64,000 nt of DNA from Eubacteriaceae bacterium. GTDB lineage: Bacteria > Bacillota > Clostridia > Peptostreptococcales > Anaerovoracaceae. The position numbers were made by a program, and so were the translations under genes. Positions 1 through 9,469 of this stretch are shown in pieces. The notes beneath the pieces were generated by a model. It made no database searches. It saw only the letters and a list, made by a program, of their open reading frames with translations, and was not told where the DNA came from. Each line of letters starts with the position of its first letter. Position 1 is the stretch's first letter. The stretch lies in contig CABIWW010000004.1 of the NCBI GenBank assembly GCA_902362435.1, positions 1-64,000 on the forward strand, written 5' to 3'.

Positions 1-101
1 GTTGTGATAGCTGCTGTAAGTGTTGTCTTACCGTGGTCTACGTGACCGATTGTTCCGATATTGATATGCGGTTTAGTTCTTTCAAACTTCTGTTTTGCCA
101 T
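1..101 (-). CDS. tuf: Elongation factor Tu, N-terminal fragment
   Basis: The GTPase that delivers aminoacyl-tRNA to the ribosome in the cytoplasm. Only the first 33 codons lie in the window; the gene runs off the left edge. The visible part carries the family start ([19 protein letters not shown]) and the P-loop GHVDHGKT at residues 19-26. It follows fusA by 85 bases on the same strand, the classical rpsL-rpsG-fusA-tuf order. The ATG has an AGGAG-type site just upstream (plus-strand tctcct). Identity is certain; length and integrity cannot be judged. Confidence 0.97.
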   Translation of the reverse strand, partial: MAKQKFERTKPHINIGTIGHVDHGKTTLTAAIT

Positions 102-186
102 TTTTATTCTCCTCTCTTTTCAAATCCGCTCATGCGGATCAAAAGACTTCCGCTGAAACAGTCATGCTGCTTCAGATATGGAAGCA

Positions 187-2253
187 TTACTTATTGATAG
201 AATCAAGTAAGCTGTCCGGTAATTTTTCAAAGTGGTCAAACTGCATAACGTATACACCTCTGCCCTGTGTCTTTGAACGCAGGTCTGTAGCGTATCCGAA
301 CATCTCTGACAATGGCACATAGCCTCTTACAGCTACAGCACCGTTGTTCATGTCTGATCCTTCTATTCTACCTCTTCTTGAGCTGATGTCTCCGATTACA
401 TCTCCCATATATTCTTCAGGAACAGTAACTTCGACCTTGAATATAGGCTCAAGCAGTACAGGTTTTGCTTTCTTTGCAGCTTCTCTGAATGCCATTGATG
501 CAGCGATCTTGAATGCCATTTCGGAAGAGTCGACTTCGTGATATGAACCATCGTACAGCTCTACACCGACATCTACAACCTGGTATCCAGCTACTGGACC
601 AGTCTGCATCGCTTCTTTGATTCCTTCTTCGATCTTTGGTATATATTCCTTAGGAATAGCACCGCCGACGATGGAGTTCTTGAACTCGAATCCTTCTCCC
701 GGCTCTCTCGGATATACCTTGATCTTAACATGTCCGTACTGACCACGACCACCTGACTGCTTTGCATACTTGTGATCGATATCTGCTTCTGAAGTGATCG
801 TTTCCTTGTATGAAACCTGTGGCTTACCAACATTGGCTTCTACCTTGAACTCTCTAAGGAGTCTGTCCACGATGATTTCAAGATGCAGTTCGCCCATTCC
901 GGCGATGATCGTCTGACCTGTATCTTCGTTTGTATAAGTCTTGAATGTAGGGTCTTCTTCTGCAAGCTTTGCAAGAGCTATACCCATCTTTTCCTGTCCT
1001 GCCTTAGTCTTCGGCTCGATAGCGATCTCGATTACAGGATCAGGGAATTCCATTGACTCTAATATGATCTCATGTTTTTCGTCACAGAGAGTATCACCTG
1101 TTGTTGTGACCTTAAGACCTACTGCAGCTGCGATATCGCCTGAATATACCATTTCGATATCTTCTCGCTTGTTGGCATGCATCTGAAGTATTCTTCCTAC
1201 TCTCTCTTTCTTGCCTTTTGTTGAGTTGTATACATAAGAACCTGATTCCAGTGTTCCTGAGTAAACTCTGAAGAATGCGAGCTTGCCCACAAACGGGTCA
1301 GCCATGATCTTGAAGGCTAAAGCTGAGAATGGACCATTATCATCTGCAGGTCTTTCTTCTTCCTCTTCTGTACCCGGTACGATTCCCTTGATTGGCGGGA
1401 TATCTAACGGTGACGGCATATAATCAAGTACTGCGTCAAGCATCATCTGTACGCCCTTGTTTCTATATGCCGAGCCACATGTCATAGGGATCATTTCCCC
1501 TGCGATAGTAGCCTTTCTGATAACCTTTTTGATTTCAGCTTCTGTGATCTCCTCACCTTCGAGGAATTTCATCATAAGCTCTTCATCCATTTCAGCAACA
1601 GACTCGAGTAAAGATTCCCTCCATTCATCTGCCAGATCCTGAAGATCTGCAGGGATATCAGTTTTCTCGAATTCCTTGCCCAGGTCATCCTTATATATCT
1701 CTGCTTTCATTTCTACCAAGTCGATGATTCCTATAAATGAGTCTTCTTTACCTATTGGTAACTGGATAGGTACAGCGTTAGCCTTTAATCTATCCTTTAC
1801 CATGTTTACGACCCTGAAGAAATCAGCTCCCAGGATATCCATCTTGTTTACGAATATCATTCTTGGAACACCATACTTTTCTGCCTGTCTCCAAACAGTT
1901 TCGGACTGAGGTTCCACCCCACCTTTTGCACAAAGTACAGTAACGGCTCCATCTAATACTCGGAGTGAACGTTCTACTTCTACGGTAAAATCCACGTGTC
2001 CCGGTGTATCTATGATATTAATTCTGGTATCTTTCCATTGGGCTGTAGTAGCAGCAGAGGTAATTGTGATACCACGCTCCTGCTCCTGTTCCATCCAGTC
2101 CATAGTTGCCGCACCCTCGTGAGTCTCGCCAAGCTTATGAGTTCTTCCCGTATAGAACAGTATTCTCTCCGTGGTAGTCGTTTTTCCGGCATCTATATGT
2201 GCCATGATTCCTATATTTCTAGTCTTTGCTAACGGAAAACTTCGTTTTGACAT
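187..2253 (-). CDS. fusA: Elongation factor G
   Basis: The translocation GTPase that moves tRNA and mRNA through the ribosome after peptide transfer. The 688-residue length is normal. It has the P-loop AHIDAGKT at residues 18-25, the DTPGHVDF switch motif near residue 82 and the NKMD guanine motif near 136, followed by EF-G domains II to V. The ATG is preceded by a strong AAAGGAGG site. It is the third gene of the str operon, 48 bases after rpsG. It ends near [16 protein letters not shown], a normal canonical C-terminus. Nothing suggests a paralogue such as TetM. Confidence 0.98.
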   Translation of the reverse strand: MSKRSFPLAKTRNIGIMAHIDAGKTTTTERILFYTGRTHKLGETHEGAATMDWMEQEQERGITITSAATTAQWKDTRINIIDTPGHVDFTVEVERSLRVLDGAVTVLCAKGGVEPQSETVWRQAEKYGVPRMIFVNKMDILGADFFRVVNMVKDRLKANAVPIQLPIGKEDSFIGIIDLVEMKAEIYKDDLGKEFEKTDIPADLQDLADEWRESLLESVAEMDEELMMKFLEGEEITEAEIKKVIRKATIAGEMIPMTCGSAYRNKGVQMMLDAVLDYMPSPLDIPPIKGIVPGTEEEEERPADDNGPFSALAFKIMADPFVGKLAFFRVYSGTLESGSYVYNSTKGKKERVGRILQMHANKREDIEMVYSGDIAAAVGLKVTTTGDTLCDEKHEIILESMEFPDPVIEIAIEPKTKAGQEKMGIALAKLAEEDPTFKTYTNEDTGQTIIAGMGELHLEIIVDRLLREFKVEANVGKPQVSYKETITSEADIDHKYAKQSGGRGQYGHVKIKVYPREPGEGFEFKNSIVGGAIPKEYIPKIEEGIKEAMQTGPVAGYQVVDVGVELYDGSYHEVDSSEMAFKIAASMAFREAAKKAKPVLLEPIFKVEVTVPEEYMGDVIGDISSRRGRIEGSDMNNGAVAVRGYVPLSEMFGYATDLRSKTQGRGVYVMQFDHFEKLPDSLLDSINK

Positions 2254-2301
2254 ATTATCCTCCTTTCTGCTCTGTATCTTTCTGTCAATCGAATCATAAG
2301 A

Positions 2302-2826
<525 letters not shown>

Positions 2827-2874
2827 TTACTTCGGACAGCTGATACCGCTGCCTTACTCCGTATACTGTTTCCG

Positions 2875-2938
2875 TGGTGCCCTTGTATTTATCTATATTC
2901 CGGATCATCGATCCGTTCAATTCATAAAAAGGGCACTT
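2875..2938 (-). promoter_or_regulatory. Structured rpsL-rpsG intergenic RNA
   Basis: The 181-base gap between rpsL and rpsG contains an outer inverted repeat GTGCCCTT (2877-2884) / AAGGGCAC (2929-2936). It encloses a perfect small hairpin CGGAT-CATCG-ATCCG (2901-2915). Known in E. coli: S7 binds the rpsL-rpsG intercistronic mRNA to repress rpsG. A similar role here is inference; the structure itself is seen in the sequence. Confidence 0.4.
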
Positions 2939-2953
2939 AAAATTTACCGATTA

Positions 2954-3367
2954 CTACTTCTTAGGTCTCTTAGCTCCATACTTGGATCTAGCCTGCTTTC
3001 TGTCTGCTACACCTGCAGTGTCTAATGTTCCTCTTACGATGTGATATCTTACACCTGGCAGGTCCTTGACTCTTCCGCCTCTGATGAGTACAACACTGTG
3101 CTCCTGAAGGTTGTGTCCGATTCCAGGGATGTATGCTGTTACTTCGATACCGTTAGTAAGACGAACTCTCGCAACTTTTCTCAGAGCTGAGTTAGGCTTC
3201 TTAGGAGTAACTGTCTTTACAGAAGTGCAAACGCCTCTTTTCTGCGGCGAATTAACATCTGTAGCAACTCTTCTTATCGAGTTCATACCCTTGTTAAGAG
3301 CTGGTGCAGTTGACTTCTTCTCACTGCTTGTTCTGCCCTGACGTACTAATTGGTTAATTGTAGGCAT
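2954..3367 (-). CDS. rpsL: 30S ribosomal protein S12
   Basis: Decoding-centre protein of the 30S subunit and the site of streptomycin-resistance mutations. It is 137 residues long, normal for Firmicutes, with [12 protein letters not shown] at the N-terminus and the conserved loops [11 protein letters not shown] and [14 protein letters not shown]. The ATG follows an AAGGAG site. First gene of the rpsL-rpsG-fusA-tuf operon, with a promoter at 3436-3465. Confidence 0.98.
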   Translation of the reverse strand: MPTINQLVRQGRTSSEKKSTAPALNKGMNSIRRVATDVNSPQKRGVCTSVKTVTPKKPNSALRKVARVRLTNGIEVTAYIPGIGHNLQEHSVVLIRGGRVKDLPGVRYHIVRGTLDTAGVADRKQARSKYGAKRPKK

Positions 3368-3398
3368 CCTTTTTCTCCTTTCCTGTTAAAATAAAATA

Positions 3399-3432
3399 TG
3401 TTAGCTTTGAACAATAAAGCCCAAAGCTAACA
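3399..3432 (-). terminator. Hairpin at the rpsL leader / terminator of the ammonia-lyase gene
   Basis: A perfect 11-bp inverted repeat TGTTAGCTTTG / CAAAGCTAACA followed on the minus strand by a T-rich run (ATATTTTATTTT). It lies 68 bases past the stop of the ammonia-lyase gene, where a terminator is expected. It also overlaps the predicted transcription start of rpsL, so it may form a 5' cap hairpin on the str mRNA. Confidence 0.7.
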
Positions 3433-3435
3433 TCT

Positions 3436-3465
3436 ATTCTATCACGCTTATTATCAGTATGTCAA
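3436..3465 (-). promoter_or_regulatory. Promoter of the str operon (rpsL)
   Basis: Minus-strand TTGACA (3460-3465), an 18-base spacer, then TAGAAT (3436-3441): a near-consensus sigma-70/SigA promoter. The transcription start would fall near 3429, about 60 bases upstream of the rpsL ATG. Confidence 0.75.
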
Positions 3466-3499
3466 CAATAATCCATTTCAGATCATTGAATACTTTTTC

Positions 3500-3961
3500 C
3501 TATTTTTCATAAGGGTGCAGTCTGTCTTTGAATGAAGACTCAGTAGCACCTCTCTGGTCTTTTCTTGCGATAAATAAGCTTCCTGTAGCCTTGCCGCACA
3601 GTACAGGCGGTTCACAAGCTGTTGCGGCAGTTTCAGGTGTCGCGATGCTTGTGAGATCAGCATCAGTTCTGTCTAACTGAGTAGCGACCTTCCATGCTTC
3701 AAACTGGCAAGTGTATGACTGGTTGCCTACTTTTTCGATCCAGCCATGATATTCCATGAAGTCTCCAACGTATACAGGAGCCAGGAATTCGATTTCCTTG
3801 TATCCTAAGAATAAGCTGATATCTCCATCAACATATACCATCAGTTCCGTACCAACGTCGCCCCACTGGTCAACTATTCTCGCGCCGTTTACTAATCCGC
3901 CTACATAATGTGCATCTTTTGCACTCATCATAAGATGATGAACTACTTTCTTACCAACCAT
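3500..3961 (-). CDS. Beta-alanyl-CoA / 3-aminobutyryl-CoA ammonia-lyase-like hotdog protein
   Basis: Small hotdog-fold protein of 153 residues. From memory it resembles beta-alanyl-CoA:ammonia lyase of Clostridium propionicum (N-terminus VGKKVVHHLMMSAKDAHY, then VNGARIVDQWGDVGTE and EFLAPVYVGDFMEYHGWIE). That enzyme interconverts beta-alanyl-CoA with acrylyl-CoA and ammonia; the related Kal acts on 3-aminobutyryl-CoA in lysine fermentation. Relative to my recollection of the family there is a slightly longer segment near residues 97-112. It lies downstream of an acylating aldehyde dehydrogenase with a hairpin between them, and no other lysine-fermentation genes are nearby. Family assignment is strong; which acyl-CoA is the substrate is open. 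Confidence 0.85.
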   Translation of the reverse strand: MVGKKVVHHLMMSAKDAHYVGGLVNGARIVDQWGDVGTELMVYVDGDISLFLGYKEIEFLAPVYVGDFMEYHGWIEKVGNQSYTCQFEAWKVATQLDRTDADLTSIATPETAATACEPPVLCGKATGSLFIARKDQRGATESSFKDRLHPYEK

Positions 3962-4031
3962 GATTTTTTCCTTCTCTTTCCTCTGTAAAGAATATTATCA
4001 AATAAGTCCGTCAGCTGTCTTATTATATTAA

Positions 4032-4074
4032 TAAAGCAGTTTCATCCCTTGATATTTGAGACAAAACTGCTTTA
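4032..4074 (-). terminator. Hairpin between the aldehyde dehydrogenase and the ammonia-lyase gene
   Basis: Inverted repeat TAAAGCAGTTT / AAACTGCTTTA with a loop of about 20 bases, 50 bases past the dehydrogenase stop. The minus-strand tail is only A/T rich (TTATTAATATAAT), so it could be a weak terminator, an attenuator, or an mRNA-processing or stability element between the two genes. Confidence 0.5.
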
Positions 4075-4123
4075 CATTCTAAGTTTTTATAAAGCTAAAG
4101 TCTGCTTAAAGTTTCATATAAAA

Positions 4124-5476
4124 CTAGTCAGCGAATACTTTTGCAGGATCGAGCGGTTCTACGTCCAGCTTCTTAACGATCTTTGAAACATTTACCATGT
4201 GTATGTAGTCAACGTTTCCAGCTAAGATGTTGTTACCCCAAGTTCCGCATCCTTCTGATACTGCAGGTGATAATGCGTTAGTTTCAGGACCCCAAGCATC
4301 AGGTGTAGGCTGGTTAACCAGTACACGTGCTACAGGAATCTTTTCTCCGAAGTAAAGGATGTGATCTTCATCGTTTGAGTAGATACCAGCTGTGTGACCT
4401 GTACCGCCATCTTCTTCCATGTTTCTGATAGCCATGTCAACAGCGTCTTCAAACTTGTCATAGCTCTTTAATACTACAACAGGTCCCATGATTTCCTTAC
4501 CGAGGATATCATCTTTACCAACGCCTTCTATCTTAAGGCCGATAACCTTAGTTCCTTCTGGGAGGTTATATCCAGCAGCTTCTGCGATAACGTTTGTGTC
4601 TTTACCAACTAAGCCCGGTCTAACTTTTCCGTTTTCGAATAAAGCATCTCTGAACTTAGCAACATCGTCAGCGTTGTCAAATACTACAGCGCCAGCTTTT
4701 CTGAATTCTTCGAAGAATTCAGCTTCGAGATCCTGTGGGTAAAGTAATAAGTTGTCTCCGTCGCAAAGGATTCCGTTGTCACTTGCTACAGCGATGATTG
4801 AATTCTCAGCAGCGTCCTTAAGGTCATATCCTCTGTCGATGATTACAGGAGGGTTTCCTGGTCCTACGCCGTATGCAGGAGTTCCGCTTGAGTAAGCAGC
4901 CTTAGTGAGTCCGGATCCGCCAGTAGCGATAACCAGATCACAGTTAGCCATTAATTCCTGTGATTTTTCGATAGTAACGTCGTTAACGATCTGGATAAGG
5001 TCTTCAGGAGCACCGTTCTTAGCTAATGCTTCACGAATGAGATCAACAGTCTTTGTTGAAGTCTTTTCTGCACGTGGAGCAGGTGAGATGATGATAGCAT
5101 TCTTACCCTTTAATGCGTGCATGAAGTTTCCTAAAGGTGTAACTGTAGGGTTAGTTGCTGGAGTGATAGCTCCGATAACACCGATTGGGTGAGCAGCTTC
5201 AATGAGACCGATTGAAGGATCTTCATTGATGATACCTACAGATTTCTTGTCTTTGAGATAATCCCAGAAAGCAGCAGCTGTTCCTGTGTTCTTGCCAATT
5301 TTGTCTTCATAGCTTCCAAGTCTTGTTTCTTCAACAGCCATTTTTGCTAAAGGCTCTGCGTTTTCATAAATGATTTTTGCACTCTCGTAAACAAGTTTAT
5401 CTACCTGTTCCTGAGTGTAATCGCTGATCTGTTCGAACGCTGCGCGCGCTCTGTCAATTTTGTTTTGAATAGTCAT
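4124..5476 (-). CDS. CoA-acylating aldehyde dehydrogenase (SucD/EutE/SauS-like)
   Basis: NAD(P)-dependent dehydrogenase of the CoA-acylating aldehyde dehydrogenase family, interconverting an aldehyde and its acyl-CoA in the cytosol. The 450 residues include the family signatures TPATNPT (105-111), a glycine-rich ATGGSGL (184-190), GVGPGNPP (203-210) and a catalytic-type cysteine at residue 238 in the context NGILCDGD. Close relatives usually have SEQ-like residues after that cysteine, so the DGD here may mark an unusual substrate. I start at the ATG at 5474-5476, which has GGAG 10 bases upstream; a TTG three codons earlier is too close to that site. A consensus promoter lies upstream and the ammonia-lyase gene follows, suggesting a short amine or amino-acid catabolic operon. 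Substrate unknown. Confidence 0.85.
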   Translation of the reverse strand: MTIQNKIDRARAAFEQISDYTQEQVDKLVYESAKIIYENAEPLAKMAVEETRLGSYEDKIGKNTGTAAAFWDYLKDKKSVGIINEDPSIGLIEAAHPIGVIGAITPATNPTVTPLGNFMHALKGKNAIIISPAPRAEKTSTKTVDLIREALAKNGAPEDLIQIVNDVTIEKSQELMANCDLVIATGGSGLTKAAYSSGTPAYGVGPGNPPVIIDRGYDLKDAAENSIIAVASDNGILCDGDNLLLYPQDLEAEFFEEFRKAGAVVFDNADDVAKFRDALFENGKVRPGLVGKDTNVIAEAAGYNLPEGTKVIGLKIEGVGKDDILGKEIMGPVVVLKSYDKFEDAVDMAIRNMEEDGGTGHTAGIYSNDEDHILYFGEKIPVARVLVNQPTPDAWGPETNALSPAVSEGCGTWGNNILAGNVDYIHMVNVSKIVKKLDVEPLDPAKVFAD

Positions 5477-5571
5477 ACTTATCAATCTCCTTTTTCATTC
5501 TTACTATTCTCGAAACTACTAAAAACCAAATTAGCTGTATCTGGTCTTTGTATTATCTCAATATTGTCTTT

Positions 5572-5600
5572 ATTTTAGCATTTAGCCATCTTACTGTCAA
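5572..5600 (-). promoter_or_regulatory. Promoter of the aldehyde dehydrogenase operon
   Basis: Minus-strand TTGACA (5595-5600), 17-base spacer, TAAAAT (5572-5577). A 10-base palindrome ATGTATACAT lies just upstream at 5611-5620 and could be an operator. The rpoC terminator sits further upstream, so this is an independent transcription unit. Confidence 0.7.
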
Positions 5601-5639
5601 GGTGTATGGAATGTATACATGCAATTTTTCTAACAAATC

Positions 5640-5676
5640 AAAAACCTCTGGAAATTTCTTTTTGAATTCCCAGAGG
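5640..5676 (-). terminator. Rho-independent terminator of rpoBC
   Basis: Inverted repeat with arms CCTCTGGAAATT (5645-5656) and AATTCCCAGAGG (5665-5676), followed on the minus strand by TTTTTG. It lies 63 bases past the rpoC stop. Confidence 0.85.
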
Positions 5677-5738
5677 CCTGATTTTTCAACGTTTATAGCG
5701 TTTTTTATAATTTGGTCTTATGGGCCTGCAGCCGGTGA

Positions 5739-8700
5739 CTACTCCCAATCTATGCCGTCATCAGCACTCGCCATGCCGCCTTCGGCTTCTGCCGCAAATT
5801 CCTCTGCAGCTGCTGCATTTTCATCCGTCTCCATAGCCGGAACGATATCTTCCATATCCTCGTCTTCCTCTTCCTGAAGCTCCATCTCACGCTGCATAGC
5901 CTTGTATGCATCAATGAGCGCAGTATTTACACCGTAATCCAGATCGATGGATCTGTACTTCTTCATGCCGGTTCCTGCAGGTATCAGCTTACCGATGATA
6001 ACGTTTTCCTTAAGGCCCTGCAGCTTATCGTTCTTGCCCTTGATGGCTGCGTCCGTGAGAACTCTCGTAGTCTCCTGGAATGATGCTGCCGACAGGAAGG
6101 AGTTCGTTGCCAGCGAAGCCTTTGTGATACCGAGAAGCAGCCTTTCTGCTTCAGCCGGTCTTCCGCCGTTCGCGATCGCAGCTTCATTCGCCTCATCGAT
6201 CTCGATCTTGCTGTACTGCCCTCCCGGAAGAAGTCCCGTGTCTCCTGCATCGTTGACCTTGAGCTTCGAAAGCATCTGTCCGACGATGACTTCGATATGC
6301 TTGTCATTGATATCTACACCCTGCTGTTTGTATACGCGCTGTACTTCCTTGAGGAGGTACTGATATACACCTTCAACGCCGTTCAGCCTCAGGATATCCT
6401 TAGGGTCGAGAGGGCCCTTGGTGATGTTGTCACCAGCCAGGATATATTCTCCTTCTGTAACGCATATCCTTGCGCCGTAAGGGATCTCGTATATCCTTTC
6501 TTCCTCGCCTCGCACCTTGACCTGCGTCTTGTTATCCATCGTAGGATCTATCGAAACTACAGTTCCGTCAGCTTCACATATCACAGCAAGACCCTTAGGC
6601 TTCCTTGCCTCGAACAGCTCCTCTACTCTAGGCAGACCGTGAGTGATATCCGATCCGGCAACGCCGCCTGTGTGGAAGGTTCTCATCGTCAGCTGAGTAC
6701 CAGGTTCACCGATCGACTGAGCTGCAGTTATACCTACAGCTTCACCGATATTAACACCTTCGCCTGTAGCAAGGTTTCGTCCATAGCACTTAGCACATAC
6801 ACCTGTTCTGCTGTGGCAAGTCATTACCGATCTTATAGCAACGGATTCTATTCCCGCAGCCTCTATGGCTCCTGCAGCATCCTCGCTGATCTCGCAGTCC
6901 TGCTCTACCAGAAGTTTGCCTGTCTCAGGATGATAGATGTCAAGCAGTGCTGTTCTTCCGATTATACGATCCTTCAGCTTTTCTATGACTTCCTTGCCGT
7001 CAGTGAATGCTTTTACTTCTATACCTTCATCCGTTCCGCAGTCATCTTCTCTTACGATAACGTTATGCGAAACGTCTACCAGTCTTCTCGTCAGGTAACC
7101 GGAATCGGCTGTTCGCAGAGCCGTATCGGCCAGACCTTTTCTGGCTCCGTTCGTCGAGATGAAGTATTCCAGTACGGAAAGCCCTTCTCTGAAGTTCGCC
7201 TTGATAGGGATCTCGATAGTCTTACCTGTAGCATTTGCCATCAGACCACGCATTCCGCCGATCTGTCTTATCTGATTCTTACTACCTCTCGCTCCGGAGT
7301 GTGCCATGATAAACAGATTGTTGAGCGAATCCAGTGAATCCATCAGCGCATCTGCCACATCATCAGTAGTCTTGTTCCAGATCTCTATTACTTTTTCATA
7401 TCTTTCTTTATTGGATACGAGACCTCTTCTGTAAGCCATCTCGTATTTGTCTACCAGTTTTTCAGAAGCATCTATGATCTCTTTTTTCTTTTCAGGGATC
7501 TCCATGTCGGAAATACTGATCGTGATCGCTGCTATAGTCGAATAATGGAAGCCCATATCCTTTATATAGTCGAGCATGATCGCAGTCTCCGTATTACCGT
7601 GTATTCTGTAACATCTGTCGATGATCTGTCCGAGCTTTTTCTTGTCGCACAGGAAATCGATCTCAAGCGAATACGGATCAGCCTCTCTGTCTTCTACATA
7701 ACCGAGATCCTGAGGTATCTTCTGGTTGAATATGAATCTTCCTACTGTCGATTCTACCAGTTTTCCTCTCGTGTCATTTTCGCCGGCATACATCCTTACC
7801 TTTACTCTTGCATGGAGTCCGACCATACCTGTCTGGTATGCCATCAGCATCTCCGCGATATCTGTAAACACCTTGCCGTCGCCTTTTTCAGCATCTGACG
7901 TTCTCTTGCCTTCTTCCTGTCCCGGATGCGTCAGATAGTAGCTTCCCAGGATCATATCCTGTGTAGGCGTCGTGATCGGAGATCCGTCCTTAGGCGCCAG
8001 GATGTTATTTACGGAAAGCATCAGGAATCTCGCTTCAGCCTGAGCTTCTACAGAAAGAGGTACGTGTACAGCCATCTGGTCGCCGTCAAAGTCGGCATTG
8101 AATGCCGTACAAGCCAGCGGATGCAGCTTTATAGCCTTACCCTCTACCAGAACAGGCTCGAACGCCTGTATACCGAGTCTGTGAAGAGTCGGGGCACGGT
8201 TGAGCATTACAGGATGTTCCTTGATGACTCCTTCGAGCACGTCCCATACCTCAGGTCTTACTTTCTCGACCATTCTCTTGGCACTCTTGATATTGTGAGC
8301 GTTGCCGTTTTCCACGAGCTTCTTCATGATGAACGGCTTGAACAGTTCGAGCGCCATCTTCTTAGGCAGACCGCACTGATAGAATTTCAGCTCCGGTCCT
8401 ACTACGATTACCGAACGTCCCGAGTAGTCTACACGCTTTCCGAGAAGGTTCTGTCTGAATCTCCCCTGTTTTCCCTTGAGCATATCCGACAGAGACTTGA
8501 GCGGTCTCGATCCCGGACCTGTCACAGGTCTTCCTCTTCTGCCGTTATCTATGAGAGCGTCAACAGCTTCCTGGAGCATTCTCTTCTCGTTTCTTACGAT
8601 GATGTCCGGAGCTCCCAGTTCAAGGAGTCTGTTGAGTCTGTTGTTTCTGTTTATAACACGTCTGTAAAGGTCATTCAGGTCTGAAGTGGCAAACCTTCCG

Positions 8701-9452
8701 CCGTCGAGCTGTACCATAGGTCTCAGATCAGGCGGGATAACAGGAATGACTTCAAGTATCATCCACTCAGGCCTGTTGCCTGACATCCTGAGAGCTTCGA
8801 TGACTTCAAGTCTTCTCACGATCCTGACTTTCTTCTGACCTGTTGCATTCACAAGGTTTTTGCGGAGTTCTGCAGAAAGTTCGTCAAGGTCTATCTGCGT
8901 CAGCAGCTCTCTGACTGCTTCCGCACCCATTCCTGCCTTGAATTTGTTTTCAGGATTGTCCTTTGCCTCTCTGTACTGGTTCTCCGTCAGTACTTCCTTG
9001 TATGCGAAGTCCGTGTTTCCCGGGTCAGTTACTATAAAGTTTGCAAAATACAGTATCTTCTCCAGCGTTCTCGGTGAAATGTCGAGGACAAGTCCCATTC
9101 TCGACGGGATGCCCTTGAAATACCATATATGAGAAACGGGTGAGGCCAGTTTGATATGGCCCATCCTCTCTCTTCTGACTTTCGCTTTTGTTACTTCAAC
9201 ACCGCACTTGTCGCACACGATGCCTTTATATCTTATTCTCTTGTATTTTCCGCAGTGACATTCCCAGTCCTTTGTCGGTCCGAAGATCCTCTCGCAGAAA
9301 AGTCCGTCCTTCTCCGGCTTGAGGGTTCTGTAGTTTATAGTTTCGGGTTTCGTAACCTCTCCGTAGGACCAGTTCAATATCTTCTCTGTAGATGCCAGCC
9401 CGATCTGCAGAGACTCGAAATTATTCAACTCATAATTATTGTTATCACTCAT
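5739..9452 (-). CDS. rpoC: RNA polymerase beta' subunit
   Basis: Catalytic beta' subunit of the core RNA polymerase. The 1237 residues run from a normal N-terminal zinc ribbon ([20 protein letters not shown] near 65-85) through the active-site magnesium motif NADFDGDQM to the second zinc site ([13 protein letters not shown]) and the trigger-loop region ([17 protein letters not shown]). It is slightly longer than Bacillus RpoC because of an acidic, alanine-rich tail of about 45 residues ([10 protein letters not shown] onward). It starts 17 bases after rpoB ends, with a GGGGAAG site. Confidence 0.98.
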   Translation of the reverse strand: MSDNNNYELNNFESLQIGLASTEKILNWSYGEVTKPETINYRTLKPEKDGLFCERIFGPTKDWECHCGKYKRIRYKGIVCDKCGVEVTKAKVRRERMGHIKLASPVSHIWYFKGIPSRMGLVLDISPRTLEKILYFANFIVTDPGNTDFAYKEVLTENQYREAKDNPENKFKAGMGAEAVRELLTQIDLDELSAELRKNLVNATGQKKVRIVRRLEVIEALRMSGNRPEWMILEVIPVIPPDLRPMVQLDGGRFATSDLNDLYRRVINRNNRLNRLLELGAPDIIVRNEKRMLQEAVDALIDNGRRGRPVTGPGSRPLKSLSDMLKGKQGRFRQNLLGKRVDYSGRSVIVVGPELKFYQCGLPKKMALELFKPFIMKKLVENGNAHNIKSAKRMVEKVRPEVWDVLEGVIKEHPVMLNRAPTLHRLGIQAFEPVLVEGKAIKLHPLACTAFNADFDGDQMAVHVPLSVEAQAEARFLMLSVNNILAPKDGSPITTPTQDMILGSYYLTHPGQEEGKRTSDAEKGDGKVFTDIAEMLMAYQTGMVGLHARVKVRMYAGENDTRGKLVESTVGRFIFNQKIPQDLGYVEDREADPYSLEIDFLCDKKKLGQIIDRCYRIHGNTETAIMLDYIKDMGFHYSTIAAITISISDMEIPEKKKEIIDASEKLVDKYEMAYRRGLVSNKERYEKVIEIWNKTTDDVADALMDSLDSLNNLFIMAHSGARGSKNQIRQIGGMRGLMANATGKTIEIPIKANFREGLSVLEYFISTNGARKGLADTALRTADSGYLTRRLVDVSHNVIVREDDCGTDEGIEVKAFTDGKEVIEKLKDRIIGRTALLDIYHPETGKLLVEQDCEISEDAAGAIEAAGIESVAIRSVMTCHSRTGVCAKCYGRNLATGEGVNIGEAVGITAAQSIGEPGTQLTMRTFHTGGVAGSDITHGLPRVEELFEARKPKGLAVICEADGTVVSIDPTMDNKTQVKVRGEEERIYEIPYGARICVTEGEYILAGDNITKGPLDPKDILRLNGVEGVYQYLLKEVQRVYKQQGVDINDKHIEVIVGQMLSKLKVNDAGDTGLLPGGQYSKIEIDEANEAAIANGGRPAEAERLLLGITKASLATNSFLSAASFQETTRVLTDAAIKGKNDKLQGLKENVIIGKLIPAGTGMKKYRSIDLDYGVNTALIDAYKAMQREMELQEEEDEDMEDIVPAMETDENAAAAEEFAAEAEGGMASADDGIDWE

Positions 9453-9469
9453 CGGTCACTTCCCCTTTC

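Noticed and set aside
6297..7337. Plus-strand open frame of 346 codons across rpoC
   Set aside because: It lies wholly antisense to a conserved rpoC region, has no ribosome binding site and reads as a low-complexity, Ser/Tyr/Arg-rich sequence typical of a reverse-strand shadow.
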